64,000 nt of DNA from Bacteroidales bacterium (GCA_021738565.1 JAIPBT010000023.1:1-64000), one strand, 5' to 3'; counted from the stretch's first letter, positions 16,667 through 28,100 are shown. The notes: generated by a model from the letters alone, not told the origin. Numbers and translations are program-made.

Positions 16667-19099
16667 TCACCTCATTTTCACAGTCACCTCTCTACCCTGT
16701 AACCCTTCTGAATATGCACTGATCCTGATTTCCCCGGGTTTGTTCCCTGCCTGCACAACGGCCAGGCATTTTCCGTTAAATGCTTTCCTTGAAGGCGACC
16801 GGAAGGATTCGTGACCGACCTGGTTGCCATTATCTGTTGCTGCTATGTGTGCATCCCCTTCCACCCTGAACTGTACCATGTTGTCTGCATGCGGAACAAG
16901 AATGCCATTTTCATCCAGCACATTTACCGTCAGGAAAACCAGGTCCCGTCCATCTGCCAATATCTGATCCCTGTCTGCCAGCACTTCAAGTTTTACAGGC
17001 TCACCTGCAGTACGTACGCGTGTAACCAGTGTATCTCCGTCCGGCAACACCCCAACAGCGAGCACTTCACCGGGTTCATAGTTCAGCCTCCATTGCAAAT
17101 GCAGGGTTGTATCATTGTTCTGCTTTACACCCATGGACCTTCCATTAAGGAAAAGCTCCACCGATTCACAGTTTGTGTAGGCCCATACATCGATCTCCTG
17201 TCCGTCTACCCAGTTCCAATGTGGAAATATATGGAGGACAGGTTCATCGGTCCATTCGCTTTTGTACATGTAATACACATCCTTGGGAAATCCTGCCAGG
17301 TCGAAGATCCCGAAATAGGAGCTGCGCGATGGCCAGCCGTAAGGTGTGGGTTCACCAAGGTAATCGAAACCTGTCCAAATGAACATCCCCGACAGGAAAT
17401 CGTGTTTTTTGATTGCCGACCAGGATTCCTCATGCGTGGATCCCCATGGTGTGCTTACATTGTCGTAAGACGATACCGTATGATCGGGGTTGCCGTCACG
17501 AAAAGGCCTGTCCCACCGGTAGGGCCACCTCCTGATGCTGTCGGAGGGCATGTCGTAATACCCCCGGGTCATGAGTCCGGAAGTGGTTTCTGTCGCAATG
17601 AAGAATTTCCCCGGAAAGGTTTCCGGAAACTTCCGGAAATCCTCGTGTTTGTAATTGTATCCGATCACATCCATTACACCCGCTTCAAGCAACATGTTGC
17701 CGGGATAGGGAAAATTATTGCCTGTAACAATCTGTCTGGTTGTATCAAGTTCACGTACAATATCGTACAGCTCCCTGGTCATTTCGATGCCGGAGGAATC
17801 CCATTGCTCAAGAATTTCATTACCGATGCTCCAGAGAAATACGGAAGGATGGTTCCTGTCGCGCAGGATGTGATCCCTGAGATCCCGTTCATGCCATTCG
17901 TCCCAGAACCGGCTGTAGTCGAAGGGAGACTTTCTTTTTGCCCACATATCAAAGGTCTCATCCATTACAAGGAATCCCATCCTGTCGCACAGGTCAAGCA
18001 GTTCCGGCGCGGGTGGATTGTGCGCTGTACGTATGGCATTTACGCCCATGCCCTTCAACAGTTCCAACTGGCGTTCAATGGCCCTCCGGTTCACCGCCGC
18101 TCCAAGGCAACCGAGGTCGTGGTGGTTACACACGCCCAGTATCTTCAAAGGCTTCCCGTTCAGGAAAAAACCCTTCTCACTGTCAAACCTGAAGGTTCTG
18201 ATTCCAAATTTGGTTTCTTTAAGATCCTTTTCTCCTCCCGGTCGTCGGACGGCAATCTGAATGCGGTACAGCTCCGGCTTGTCAACCGACCAAAGCCGGG
18301 GCTTGGTGATCTCAAATGAAGCTTCAAGGTCTGCTGTTGATGAAGCAGGAATAACGGCGACCTTCCTGGCCCTGGAAACAACCTTTCCCGAGGGAGAAAT
18401 GATTTTATAGAAGATGTCAGCTTCCACGGGATCCACGTGTGTGTTCCGAATTGAAGCGGCAACATTCACTGTGGCAGTCTCGTTATGAAACACCGGGGTT
18501 GTAACAAAGGTTCCCCAGGAATCAATATGAACTTTGGGAACTTTGATAAGGTAGACATTGCGGTAGATACCGGAACCAGAGTACCACCTTGAATTGGGCT
18601 GTTCAGAATTATCCACTTTCACAGCAAGTATATTTTCCCGCTCCCCGAAATGAAGCAAAGGAGTCATGTCATAACGGAATGACACATAGCCGTTGGGGCG
18701 TTCCCCGATCAGTTTCCCGTTCAGGTATACTGTGCTGTTCCAATATATTCCGTCAAAATGTATAAAGAAATTCCTTCCTGAGTCCCGGGCAGGAACGGTA
18801 AAATGTTTCCTGTACCAGCCGGTGCCTCCCGGAAGGGCTCCTCCTCCCGTTGTGGCAGGATGCTCCGGGCTGAATTCCCCTTCAATGCTCCAGTCGTGCG
18901 GAATATCCAGCGCCCGCCAGTCATCATCATCCATATCTGTAGCAGAATGATCATCATCTGAGATCAGGAATTTCCAGTCATTATTGAAACGCACCGTTTC
19001 GCGGTCTGAACGCTCCTGAAAACGCGTGCATGTAACCATCGTGGGTAAGATCAGTAACGACAAAAATGTTCTGGATGTGAGCAATAAGAAACGATTCAT
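16667..19099 (-). CDS. Glycoside hydrolase family 2, beta-galactosidase-like
   Basis: An 810-residue GH2 enzyme with an N-terminal signal that may be a lipoprotein signal (MVTC near residue 24). The sugar-binding domain begins around residue 38 (FNNDWKFLI, IPHDWSIEGEF, TGWYRKHFTVP). It is followed by an immunoglobulin-like domain and the TIM barrel, with acid/base Glu428 in WSIGNEILEQW and nucleophile Glu504 in FIATETTSG. The C-terminus carries further beta-sandwich domains of the DUF4982/Big type. Expected to remove beta-galactosyl or related residues from oligosaccharides. It is first in a leftward GH2-GH31-esterase set, with a promoter candidate just upstream. Confidence 0.94.
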   Translation of the reverse strand: MNRFLLLTSRTFLSLLILPTMVTCTRFQERSDRETVRFNNDWKFLISDDDHSATDMDDDDWRALDIPHDWSIEGEFSPEHPATTGGGALPGGTGWYRKHFTVPARDSGRNFFIHFDGIYWNSTVYLNGKLIGERPNGYVSFRYDMTPLLHFGERENILAVKVDNSEQPNSRWYSGSGIYRNVYLIKVPKVHIDSWGTFVTTPVFHNETATVNVAASIRNTHVDPVEADIFYKIISPSGKVVSRARKVAVIPASSTADLEASFEITKPRLWSVDKPELYRIQIAVRRPGGEKDLKETKFGIRTFRFDSEKGFFLNGKPLKILGVCNHHDLGCLGAAVNRRAIERQLELLKGMGVNAIRTAHNPPAPELLDLCDRMGFLVMDETFDMWAKRKSPFDYSRFWDEWHERDLRDHILRDRNHPSVFLWSIGNEILEQWDSSGIEMTRELYDIVRELDTTRQIVTGNNFPYPGNMLLEAGVMDVIGYNYKHEDFRKFPETFPGKFFIATETTSGLMTRGYYDMPSDSIRRWPYRWDRPFRDGNPDHTVSSYDNVSTPWGSTHEESWSAIKKHDFLSGMFIWTGFDYLGEPTPYGWPSRSSYFGIFDLAGFPKDVYYMYKSEWTDEPVLHIFPHWNWVDGQEIDVWAYTNCESVELFLNGRSMGVKQNNDTTLHLQWRLNYEPGEVLAVGVLPDGDTLVTRVRTAGEPVKLEVLADRDQILADGRDLVFLTVNVLDENGILVPHADNMVQFRVEGDAHIAATDNGNQVGHESFRSPSRKAFNGKCLAVVQAGNKPGEIRISAYSEGLQGREVTVKMR

Positions 19100-19635
19100 C
19101 TGGTAATATTGGTTGGTAAGCGTTTATATTACGTTATCAAATGTAGGAAAATTCCTGAATACTGCGAAACAAAGCCGGCTCAATAAAAAAAGCATCCTGG
19201 TGGGATTATGGGAGGAAATTATGCCTTCATTTTCTCCAAATACTACCTGGCAGGCTCTATTTGTGTGTATGTTGACAATGTTTGATTAATTTGTCATTTT
19301 GATTTGATCCCTCCGGAATCAGGGGTTGAGGTGAATCCCAAAAAATCTGCAGCTTTCTTGCAAGCACTAAATAAAATTATTACTCCAGGATCTTTATATC
19401 ATCCAAAGATGTCATATCATACCCCCGGATCCCTGCTGTGACCATGCCCTGTTATTCGTTCGTCAAACAAAACCGAACCTTCATGTGGTCAAACTATATG
19501 TTTGTCAATAAAACTTACTCTGTTGAACATTTGAAAGTAATTATGGTTGTCTTTGTGATGTTTAATATAAGAATTACAGACCTTTTTTTATTATTAATTT
19601 TAAGCCCCTGTTTTTTTACAAAAATCATTCAAACC
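19100..19635. other. Divergent intergenic region between GH2 and the giant beta-helix gene
   Basis: A 536-base gap between divergently transcribed genes. An open frame in phase with the giant gene runs back to 19438, but its residues look untranslated and it precedes a classical signal peptide, so it is treated as leader. Apart from the GH2 promoter candidate I see no repeat, riboswitch or small gene. Confidence 0.5.
19138..19170 (-). promoter_or_regulatory. Candidate promoter for the GH2-GH31-esterase set
   Basis: The minus strand carries TACATTTG (19145-19138), a perfect match to the Bacteroidetes TAnnTTTG box, about 39 bases before the GH2 start codon. The upstream element is weaker: TTTCG lies about 19 bases away, or TTTG about 24 bases away. 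It is the best promoter candidate for the carbohydrate cluster. Confidence 0.45.
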
Positions 19636-22600
19636 ATGAAAAAGCAACTTCTACTTTTATCATTTTTTTTTATCGGCCTTACCGGCTTTTCACAAACCAA
19701 TAAATCAGGTACAATCTCAGTGGACGAAACCTGGACCACAACAGGCAGTCCATACAATGTAACGGCTAACCTGACAATTGCCGACGGTGTAACACTGACC
19801 ATCCAGAGCGGTGTTACCGTCAACGTAAGTTCCGGACAAAAGATCGAAGTGCTCGGAACACTGGATGCGACCGGTGCAACCATCACCTCGGCAGAGACTA
19901 CTCCGGCACCCGGGGACTGGCAATACATTGTGGTTGGAAATTCCTCCATTGTGGGTTCTGCCACACTGACTGACTGTGACATTTTGTACGCAGATCATTT
20001 TTACCTGTACAATGGTACGGCAACACTCGATGGAACAGACCTCCTGAATTTTGAAAACTATGGGGTCAATATCCGAAATACTACCGGAACACTCGTTATG
20101 AAAAACGGTGATATCAGCACTTCTTCCACCTGGGCAACTGACAATTCAAGTGCAGCGGGAGTGGAAATGAGTTATGGAGGAAATGTTACGCTGAACAATG
20201 TCAACATCAGCGGTTTTTACAATGGCCTCTACAGCAATTACCATGGTGCATCGGTGATGGATATTGATACTTCATCGATAAGTAACGGCACATACGGGGT
20301 AAGATTCAATACCAACGATACGGTTCAATTCAATACTGTATCAATTTCAAATACAGACAGACCAATTTTTTATGATGGCCCGGGGCACTTAATCGCAGAA
20401 GGCACAAACACATTCACCGGAAACCTTTCCAATGTTGCTTATATTTATTTTACGTCAAATAGCAACAACTGGGTACTACCCACACTGAACATTCCATACT
20501 GGTTTATATCTGGTTTTACCGTAAATGAAAGCGGAAGCCTCACGATAGGCCCAGGTAATATTCTTAAGTCTGGCTCCTCCATAAATATGAACGGAACCCT
20601 GTATGCCGATGCCCCGGTAGGATCCGCCATCTACTTTACATCCCACCTTGATGACAACTGGGGCGGAGATTCCAACAACGATGGATCGGCCACCGCACCT
20701 GCAGCCGCAAACTGGCAGGGACTGAGATTCAACAACGACAGTACAGCATCAGCCTCAGTCCTCCGCAGGGTGAAAATCAGGTATGCAGGTAGTTACAACA
20801 GTTATTATGGTTCTCTTGATGGTGGGGTTACTACTGTAAACTCCAGTCCAACCATAGATTCCTGTGAATTTACCAGCAACGTCTTCGGCATCGTCATGAA
20901 AGGGATATCAAATCCTGAATTGTCATACACGTCTATTGGCTCCAGCTCTGTGACCCCAATTGCCATGTCTTTTGAATCCAGCCCGGTGATGACGGAAAAC
21001 GTATTGTCATTCTCCGACAACCAGTACGATGCCATCGGACTGCTGGGCGGATCACTAACTGCTGATGCCTCCATCATACAACGATCCTTTACCAACATAG
21101 ACAGCATTACCTATTTCATGCTTGGAAAGATCACCATTCCCCAGGGAAGAACTCTCACCATCGATCCCGGGGTTGTGATCAAGGGAGACAACCGATACAA
21201 TATCCTGGTTGAAGGGACACTGATTGCTAATGGAACTGAATCAGACCCGATCGTGTTTACTTCTGCAAAGGACGACAACCACGGGAATCCCAACGATACC
21301 AACAAGGATGGTACAAGTACAACGCCTGCAATCGGAAATTTTGGGGGTATATTTTTTGCTCCCACTGCAAGCACCAGTTCATCTGTTGACAATTGCATCA
21401 TTAAATATGCATCGGCAAGCAATGAAAATTATTACAGCACGTCGATGAATGATGCAGCGATCATCACTGCCAACGTTAGTCCTTCCATCACCAACAATGA
21501 GATCAAGGATGTGAATTACGGCATAAAGTTCTATGAGGCCTCCAGTGCGACAGTCTCCGGGAACAACATGGTAAATGTCAAATACACTCCATTCGCGGTA
21601 TCAGGTTCAGCCGACCCTGTATTTACAGGAAACACATACTCCAATGTAGGATGGAATGCGCTCGGACTGCTGGGAGGTGTAGTTACGCAGAACGGTACCA
21701 TCAGGAAGCGCACTGTTGCAGGTTATGAAAACATTACCTACATACTGCTAAGTACAATGACCATCAACGAAGGAACCTATGTGGACGTTGAACCCGGTGT
21801 TGTAATTAAGTTGCTCAATCAGAGCATCCATGTAAAAGGAGGTTTCCAGGCCCTGGGGACCACCACGGAAAAGATCGTTTTCACCTCAACCTACAATGAC
21901 AACATCGGGAACCCGGGTGATACGAATGGCGACGGGAATTCTACAGCTCCCACCCGCGGGAACTGGGACAGGATCCTTTTTGAGGATACAAGCGATGATG
22001 CATACTGTAAACTGGACAACGTCGAAGTAAGTTATGGTGGAGACAACTATTGGTTAAGGAATTATTCCTCTCTTCAATTTAGCAATGCCAGCCCAGTGAT
22101 CTCAAATACACTGGTCAACCAGGGATTGCATTATGGCCTGCGTATAGAAGGGAACTCAGCACCTGTATTCGATGGTGTTACCATCCAGAACTGTGAGTCC
22201 AGTCCTGTCGGAATGTCACTTGCATCCGACCCGCAATTCAGCAACATGTCGTTTGTTGCAAACCGCGACAAGGCGCTTGCACTGCTCGAAGGAACACTTT
22301 CTTCAGATGCCACACTCGAAGTAAGAAATGTAGCGGGCATTGATAATATCGCCTATGTGCTGGACAAGACACTTACTGTTGGTTCCAATGCAACACTCAC
22401 CCTGGCTCCCGGTATCGTGATCAAATCCTACGGCCAGTATATTTATGTCGATGGCGCGCTTGTTGCAGATGCAACTTCCGATAACAAGATCACATTCACA
22501 TCCATCAAGGATGATTCAGCTGGTGGAGACAGCAACGATGATGGAAACAATTCCGTTCCTTCTCCGGGCAACTGGGGAGGGATAGTATTCAGATCCAGCG

Positions 22601-25086
22601 GAATCGATAATACAAACATCCTGCAGAACTGCAACATCAGGTATACCAGCAATCCTGTGAAGGTAGAGAGCGCATACGCGCTAATCGACTCATCTGTCAT
22701 CGAACTGGCCCGTTACAATGCCTTTACCATCAGTGGCTCTGCAGATCCTGTAATAACCAACAACGAGATCTTTAATGTGGCCTATTTCCCTGTACGCATG
22801 AGCATGTTCTCAAATCCTGTTTTCTCAGGGAACAGCATTGCAAATGTCGGATCCAGGACAATTGAGGTGATCGCTGAGACATATTCCCAGTCCGACACGA
22901 TCCCGTTCAGGAGCTTCGCCGATATTGACAGCATCACCTACCACCTGAACGGTACATATACCATCAATGACGGAACCGTTCTTACCATTCCCGCCGGAAT
23001 GGTTTTTGAAACAGCGAGGAGTTATTCGTATTATTCCTACTCATCTGCTAATTTCAGTGTAAACGGCCGGTTGATGGTCGAGGGCACAGCTGCGGAGCCA
23101 GTAGTATTTACAAGTTTTTATGACGATGATTACGGACGTCCTCTTGACAGCGGGAATGACGGTCCGACCAGCATCTCCAGCTGGAACGGTACATGGATCA
23201 CGTTTAACAACGTAAGTGACGATTCCAGCCGGATAGAACATGCTATTTTCAGGTACAGCAGTCTTGGTGCTGAACTGAAAAGTGCATCACCAACCTTCTC
23301 AAACAACATGTTCAGGGACATGAACACGGGAATAGCTATGAATGGGGTTTCAGAGCCTTTATTCTCGGGCAACACTTTCCACGATCTGAAATATTGTCCA
23401 TTCACCATTTCCCTGGTTGCTTATCCGGCGCTGACCGAGAACAATGTCATCTCAGGAACCACTTACAGGATGATCGAGGTGAATTACGAGACCCTTACAC
23501 AGGATGTGACCCTTCCGAGAAGGACTTTCGGTGGAATTGAGAACATCCCCTATATGTTCAACTATTATACAATTGGAACAGGAGCCATACTCAGCATCGA
23601 TCCCGGCGTAGTAATGAAATTCACCAACGGTGGTTATATCAATGTACAGAAAGGGCTGCTGGCAAATGGCAAGGAAGGAGCCGACAGCACCATTGTATTC
23701 ACTTCTATTTATGATGATTTTTACGGTGGCGATTCCAATGCCGATGGTGACAATACAAGTTCAAGCGATGGTTCCTGGCGAGGTATAGAGTTTCAGAATA
23801 CCGCTATTGACGCTTCCTGTGTCATTACCAACGGGGTGATCAAAAATACGGGCGGATATTCGGCTGTTGTTACATACAGTGCCAGCCCGACCATTACATA
23901 CACATCATTCATAAACGTAAACGAGGGGATTAATATCCAGGGCTCATCCAATCCTGTGATCAACTACAGCGATTTCTTCGATGTTCACAGCCTGGCTGTA
24001 AACAATGTGGATATGTCATTCACTGTTGATGCCACCAACAACTGGTGGGGAAACAACTCCGGTCCGACCCATGCCGGCAATCCCGATGGCACCGGGGAAG
24101 AGGTTACCGACGGAGTCACATATGATCCCTGGATGACCATGGGCAACAACCCGATCATGGGTGATGTGAGTCTGAACGGAAGGGTGCAGGCATATGATGC
24201 TTCACTTATATTGCAACATGCGGTGGCCAGTATTACCCTGGATGCGGCCCAGCAGGTAGTGGCCGATGTAAGCGACAATGGCGATGTTTCAGCTTTTGAT
24301 GCATCCCTGATCCTCCAGTTCTCAGTGGGACTAATCGATTACTTTGCAGCAGAAGAAACCAAGAAATCTGCAACGGTTCAAACGGTTTCCGATGTTGAAC
24401 TGAGCATGGATAATTTCACGGTATACCCGGGAGATGAGATCATGGTCCCGGTGAGGATCTCCATGGTGGATAACCTATACTCCCTGCAGGCTGTATTAAG
24501 ATATGATCCTGCTGTTCTCACGCTTACCGATCTTTCTACAGCGGCACTGATCAGCAATATGAATGTGAACATCAACATCAAAGAAGGAAAGATCTATATT
24601 GCTGCAGCAGGCACATCACCATTAAATAATGCAGGAGATGTTGCCTACCTTACATTCACCGTTGAAGAAAGCATTGTAGAATCAGGTACGGCAAACGTCG
24701 AAGTGGACAAATTCCTTGCCAACGATGCCAACCTTACATCCCTGGCATCGGGTGCCAAGATTACGTTCTACGGAAGTCCGACAGGCGTGGATCTGTTGAA
24801 TGCAGATCAGTCAGGTCTCGGGGACATCTACCCGAACCCGGTTCGCGATTACACCAACATCACTTACAGGGTTGATGCAGACAACCGGCACGTGAGACTT
24901 GAAGTATACAATACCTTCGGCCAGGTTGTGACGAGCCTCGTGAATGAAACTCAGCTCACAGGTAACTACACTTACCAGTGGGATGCCACGGACCAGAGTG
25001 GGAACAGGCTTTCAGAAGGGGTTTACTACATCAGGTATCAATCCAACGGTGATGCACAAACCAGGAAGATACAAATCATTCATTAG
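19636..25086 (+). CDS. Giant T9SS cargo protein: beta-helix repeats, dockerin, cohesin, sorting tail
   Basis: An 1816-residue surface or secreted protein. The ATG at 19636 opens a signal peptide (MKKQLLLLSFFFIGLTGFSQ). Residues ~25-1500 are right-handed parallel beta-helix (PbH1-like) repeats. Six ~205-residue modules each carry an Asp/Asn/Gly-rich probable calcium loop such as DDNWGGDSNNDG, at about 20650, 21271, 21898, 22507, 23119 and 23713. Residues ~1509-1568 form a dockerin-like pair of EF-hand-type loops (GDVSLNGRVQAYDASLIL and ADVSDNGDVSAFDASLIL; Asp1510 and Asp1544 are 34 residues apart). Residues ~1587-1712 look like a cohesin domain. The C-terminus is a T9SS type-A tail (YPNP at 1732). 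No catalytic centre is visible. It is followed closely by a second cohesin-bearing cargo gene. Confidence 0.88.
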   Translation: MKKQLLLLSFFFIGLTGFSQTNKSGTISVDETWTTTGSPYNVTANLTIADGVTLTIQSGVTVNVSSGQKIEVLGTLDATGATITSAETTPAPGDWQYIVVGNSSIVGSATLTDCDILYADHFYLYNGTATLDGTDLLNFENYGVNIRNTTGTLVMKNGDISTSSTWATDNSSAAGVEMSYGGNVTLNNVNISGFYNGLYSNYHGASVMDIDTSSISNGTYGVRFNTNDTVQFNTVSISNTDRPIFYDGPGHLIAEGTNTFTGNLSNVAYIYFTSNSNNWVLPTLNIPYWFISGFTVNESGSLTIGPGNILKSGSSINMNGTLYADAPVGSAIYFTSHLDDNWGGDSNNDGSATAPAAANWQGLRFNNDSTASASVLRRVKIRYAGSYNSYYGSLDGGVTTVNSSPTIDSCEFTSNVFGIVMKGISNPELSYTSIGSSSVTPIAMSFESSPVMTENVLSFSDNQYDAIGLLGGSLTADASIIQRSFTNIDSITYFMLGKITIPQGRTLTIDPGVVIKGDNRYNILVEGTLIANGTESDPIVFTSAKDDNHGNPNDTNKDGTSTTPAIGNFGGIFFAPTASTSSSVDNCIIKYASASNENYYSTSMNDAAIITANVSPSITNNEIKDVNYGIKFYEASSATVSGNNMVNVKYTPFAVSGSADPVFTGNTYSNVGWNALGLLGGVVTQNGTIRKRTVAGYENITYILLSTMTINEGTYVDVEPGVVIKLLNQSIHVKGGFQALGTTTEKIVFTSTYNDNIGNPGDTNGDGNSTAPTRGNWDRILFEDTSDDAYCKLDNVEVSYGGDNYWLRNYSSLQFSNASPVISNTLVNQGLHYGLRIEGNSAPVFDGVTIQNCESSPVGMSLASDPQFSNMSFVANRDKALALLEGTLSSDATLEVRNVAGIDNIAYVLDKTLTVGSNATLTLAPGIVIKSYGQYIYVDGALVADATSDNKITFTSIKDDSAGGDSNDDGNNSVPSPGNWGGIVFRSSGIDNTNILQNCNIRYTSNPVKVESAYALIDSSVIELARYNAFTISGSADPVITNNEIFNVAYFPVRMSMFSNPVFSGNSIANVGSRTIEVIAETYSQSDTIPFRSFADIDSITYHLNGTYTINDGTVLTIPAGMVFETARSYSYYSYSSANFSVNGRLMVEGTAAEPVVFTSFYDDDYGRPLDSGNDGPTSISSWNGTWITFNNVSDDSSRIEHAIFRYSSLGAELKSASPTFSNNMFRDMNTGIAMNGVSEPLFSGNTFHDLKYCPFTISLVAYPALTENNVISGTTYRMIEVNYETLTQDVTLPRRTFGGIENIPYMFNYYTIGTGAILSIDPGVVMKFTNGGYINVQKGLLANGKEGADSTIVFTSIYDDFYGGDSNADGDNTSSSDGSWRGIEFQNTAIDASCVITNGVIKNTGGYSAVVTYSASPTITYTSFINVNEGINIQGSSNPVINYSDFFDVHSLAVNNVDMSFTVDATNNWWGNNSGPTHAGNPDGTGEEVTDGVTYDPWMTMGNNPIMGDVSLNGRVQAYDASLILQHAVASITLDAAQQVVADVSDNGDVSAFDASLILQFSVGLIDYFAAEETKKSATVQTVSDVELSMDNFTVYPGDEIMVPVRISMVDNLYSLQAVLRYDPAVLTLTDLSTAALISNMNVNINIKEGKIYIAAAGTSPLNNAGDVAYLTFTVEESIVESGTANVEVDKFLANDANLTSLASGAKITFYGSPTGVDLLNADQSGLGDIYPNPVRDYTNITYRVDADNRHVRLEVYNTFGQVVTSLVNETQLTGNYTYQWDATDQSGNRLSEGVYYIRYQSNGDAQTRKIQIIH

Positions 25087-25119
25087 TAATGGATTCAACC
25101 AAGTGAATGCAAACTTTTA

Positions 25120-25128
25120 AAAGGAGAT
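25120..25128 (+). promoter_or_regulatory. Ribosome binding site that decides the start of the second giant gene
   Basis: An AAAAGGAGA purine run lies six bases before the ATG at 25134. Strong Shine-Dalgarno sites are uncommon in this phylum. It favours that ATG over the in-frame ATG at 25107 and gives a cleaner signal peptide (MRQTFKNFLILFLLLAGGEL). Confidence 0.6.
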
Positions 25129-25133
25129 TACTA

Positions 25134-28100
25134 ATGAGACAAACTTTCAAAAATTTCTTAATTCTCTTTCTGCTTCTTGCAGGAGGAGAATTATTCAGTC
25201 AATCCATAGGAATGCGTATTCCCGATACCACGGGCGTCGAGGGAACATATATTGACATTCCGGTTTACGCCGACAGCTCTTTTACAGATAAAGGAGTATT
25301 TTCATATGTGTTGGGGATAACTTACAACAGCAATTACCTCAGAGCTGACTCTGTGATCACTGAAGGAGCCATTGCAGGCTCTTTCGGCTCTGCAACTGCC
25401 AACCTTGATGATCCGGGCTTTATTGGCATTACAGGAGCCGGATCCTCCACATTGACAGGCAGTGGTGCATTCATTTACATCAGGTTCGAATTGCTTCAAC
25501 CCGGCACTATGTACATCGGATTCACAGCCTCGAATGAATATAACTACTTTAACGAGGGAAATCCCCTGATGGAATATATAAATGGAAGCGTTAACATTAC
25601 TCCGGCGCCCAAAATAACCATCGGACCCAACAGTTCACTGCTTCAGTCAGGCGAACAACTCCAGATGTATGTCAGAGGAGACACGCTTTCACCATTCACC
25701 TGGGAAGTTGTTGATACTGCAGTTGCAAGCATTGATGAAAGCGGACTGTTGACTGCAACAGGTCCGGGGATCAATAAGGTTAGTGTGACTGACAGCAATG
25801 GTCTCACAGACATAACAGACGGTTCCATTGAGGTACGCGGTTACAGGTTGAGCATTCCGGGAAACCTGGAAGAATGGCAGGGAGGAACCATCGACATACC
25901 AGTAAACACTACCGACCTCACCGGTCTGGGCATAGTGTCAGGGAACTTCACTGTAACTTACAACCAGGGGCTCCTGGAATTAGTAGAAATTATTACGGAT
26001 ACAACGCTGCTGGACGGAATTGTTCCTCAATATAATTTAGGGAACAATGCCATTGATATTGCATTTGCAGAGAATACACCGATTACCGGAGAAGGTGCGC
26101 TCATGTACCTCAGATTTGACATCTCTTCTGAAAATACAGGAGCTACCAGCCTGAGTTTCAACGATGTGCTTTTTAATGAGGATCTACTTGCCATGATTAC
26201 CAATGGCTATTTCTCCACCATCAACTTTGCAAACATCAGCATCAGTCCAAATACTGCAACGGTCATTGCGGGAGATTCACTGCAGTTTTCTGCTTCGAAC
26301 GGGATTCTTCCCTACACCTGGAGCTCCAGTGATACTTCTGTAGCTAAAATAGACAGCTCCGGTATGCTTTTGGGGATCCACAGCGGGGTAATACAGGTAA
26401 CAGCCGTTGATTCGGCCGGCGCAACCAAAACAAGCGGCAACATCACCGTTATTGATACGGAGGTTATCGTTCCGGATACCACCGGACCGGTCAATGCATC
26501 CTTTAATCTCCCGGTTTACATCAATGATCTTCCTGAAGGCAGATCTGTATCGTCCCTTGAAGCTGAATTCAGTTTCAGGACCCCGGAATTGGAGTATGTC
26601 GGGATCGTTACTTCCGGAACACTTACTGAAGGTTGGACATTCTCCGAATCATCCTCCGGTAATCTTATCAACCTTGCTATGGCAGGGGCGAATGGATTCA
26701 ACCAGGAAGGCATATTGTTCTACATAAGCTTCAATCTGACAGCTGATCTGACGCTCAACGAGTACGCCTATGTAAATATCAACAGCCTTCTCCTGAATGA
26801 GAGAACGCCAAATGCCAGAACTGATAATGGAAACATCATCGGATCCAAAAGCGAGGACCTTGGGGCATCTGCCATCATTTCGCCAGTTACGGCATGTGAA
26901 TTGACCGGTGCGGAGAGCGTTACGGTATCTGTTTACAATTACGGCTACATTACCTACAGTGCAGGAGATACCATAGTTGTTGGATACCAGCTTAACAGCG
27001 AAAATTCCATAAAAGACACTTTGATCCTGTCAGCTGAACTGCCGCCGGCGTCTTCTGTTGATTTTACCTTTGATTCAACAGTGAACATGTCCGCCCCCGG
27101 TAGCTACACCCTTAGTGCATATACATTATTAAGCAACGAATTTGACGGAAATACGGGAAATGATAAAAAAACCGTACAGATAGAAGTTTACGGGGATCTT
27201 GCCGTTTCGCTCGGCAGTGATGTGATTGCCTGTGAAGACGACACGGTTACATTGAATGCAGGTACCGGGTTTGAAACCTACACCTGGTCCAATGGTAGTT
27301 CTTCAACGGAATTCCTTGAAGTTACCGCATCAGGCGAATATTCCGTTATCGTTACCAATTCGCTGGGATGCCAGGGCACCGATACGGTCCTGGTCACCTT
27401 TAATGCACTTCCTGTTGTCGAGCTCGGAAGCGATACATCCATATGTGATGGTAGTGTTGTAACTCTCGATGCCGGATCCGGATTTGCATCCTACAACTGG
27501 AATCGAGGAGTTTCATCTGCACGGGAGCTCGCAGTTGACACCTCAGGAACATATTTCGTTGAAGTCACAGATACATATGGATGTTCATCTGTTTCGGATA
27601 CAATCAACATCACTGTTTTGCCTTTGCCGGAAGTGGATCTTGGCAGTGACACGGCCCTTTGTGCCGGCAGTGTGCTGGAGATTTCTGCAGGAACAGGTTT
27701 CAGCAGCTATGCCTGGTCCACCGGCGACTCCACTGAAACCATTTCCGTGGACCAGTCGGGCACCTACATTGCCACAGTGAACAATGCTAACGGGTGTTCA
27801 AACAGCGATACGATCCTGGTTGATTTTGTGCAGGTGGATGTTAACCTCGGTGAAGATGTAATTCTTTGTGAAGGATCCGACTACACGATCCAGGCACCAA
27901 ACGGAGATTACCTGTATGAATGGTCCGATAACAGCACCGGCAGTTCGATCACAGTGAGCCAGACAGGAACCTATTCCGTTACTGTCACCGATATAGTTAC
28001 CGGGTGTTCAAGCTCTGATACCATTGATGTTTCATTTGATTCCGAAATTACAGTGGACATGGGTCCGGATGTATATGCCTGCGGTACCGATTCGGTTGTG

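Noticed and set aside
16811-18319. A 502-codon open frame on the plus strand inside the GH2 gene
   Set aside because: It is antisense to a strongly supported GH2 enzyme with both catalytic Glu residues, and its translation has no family features, so it is a shadow frame.
19438-19635. N-terminal extension of the giant beta-helix protein
   Set aside because: A classical signal peptide begins at the ATG at 19636. The upstream 66 codons would bury it and look untranslated.
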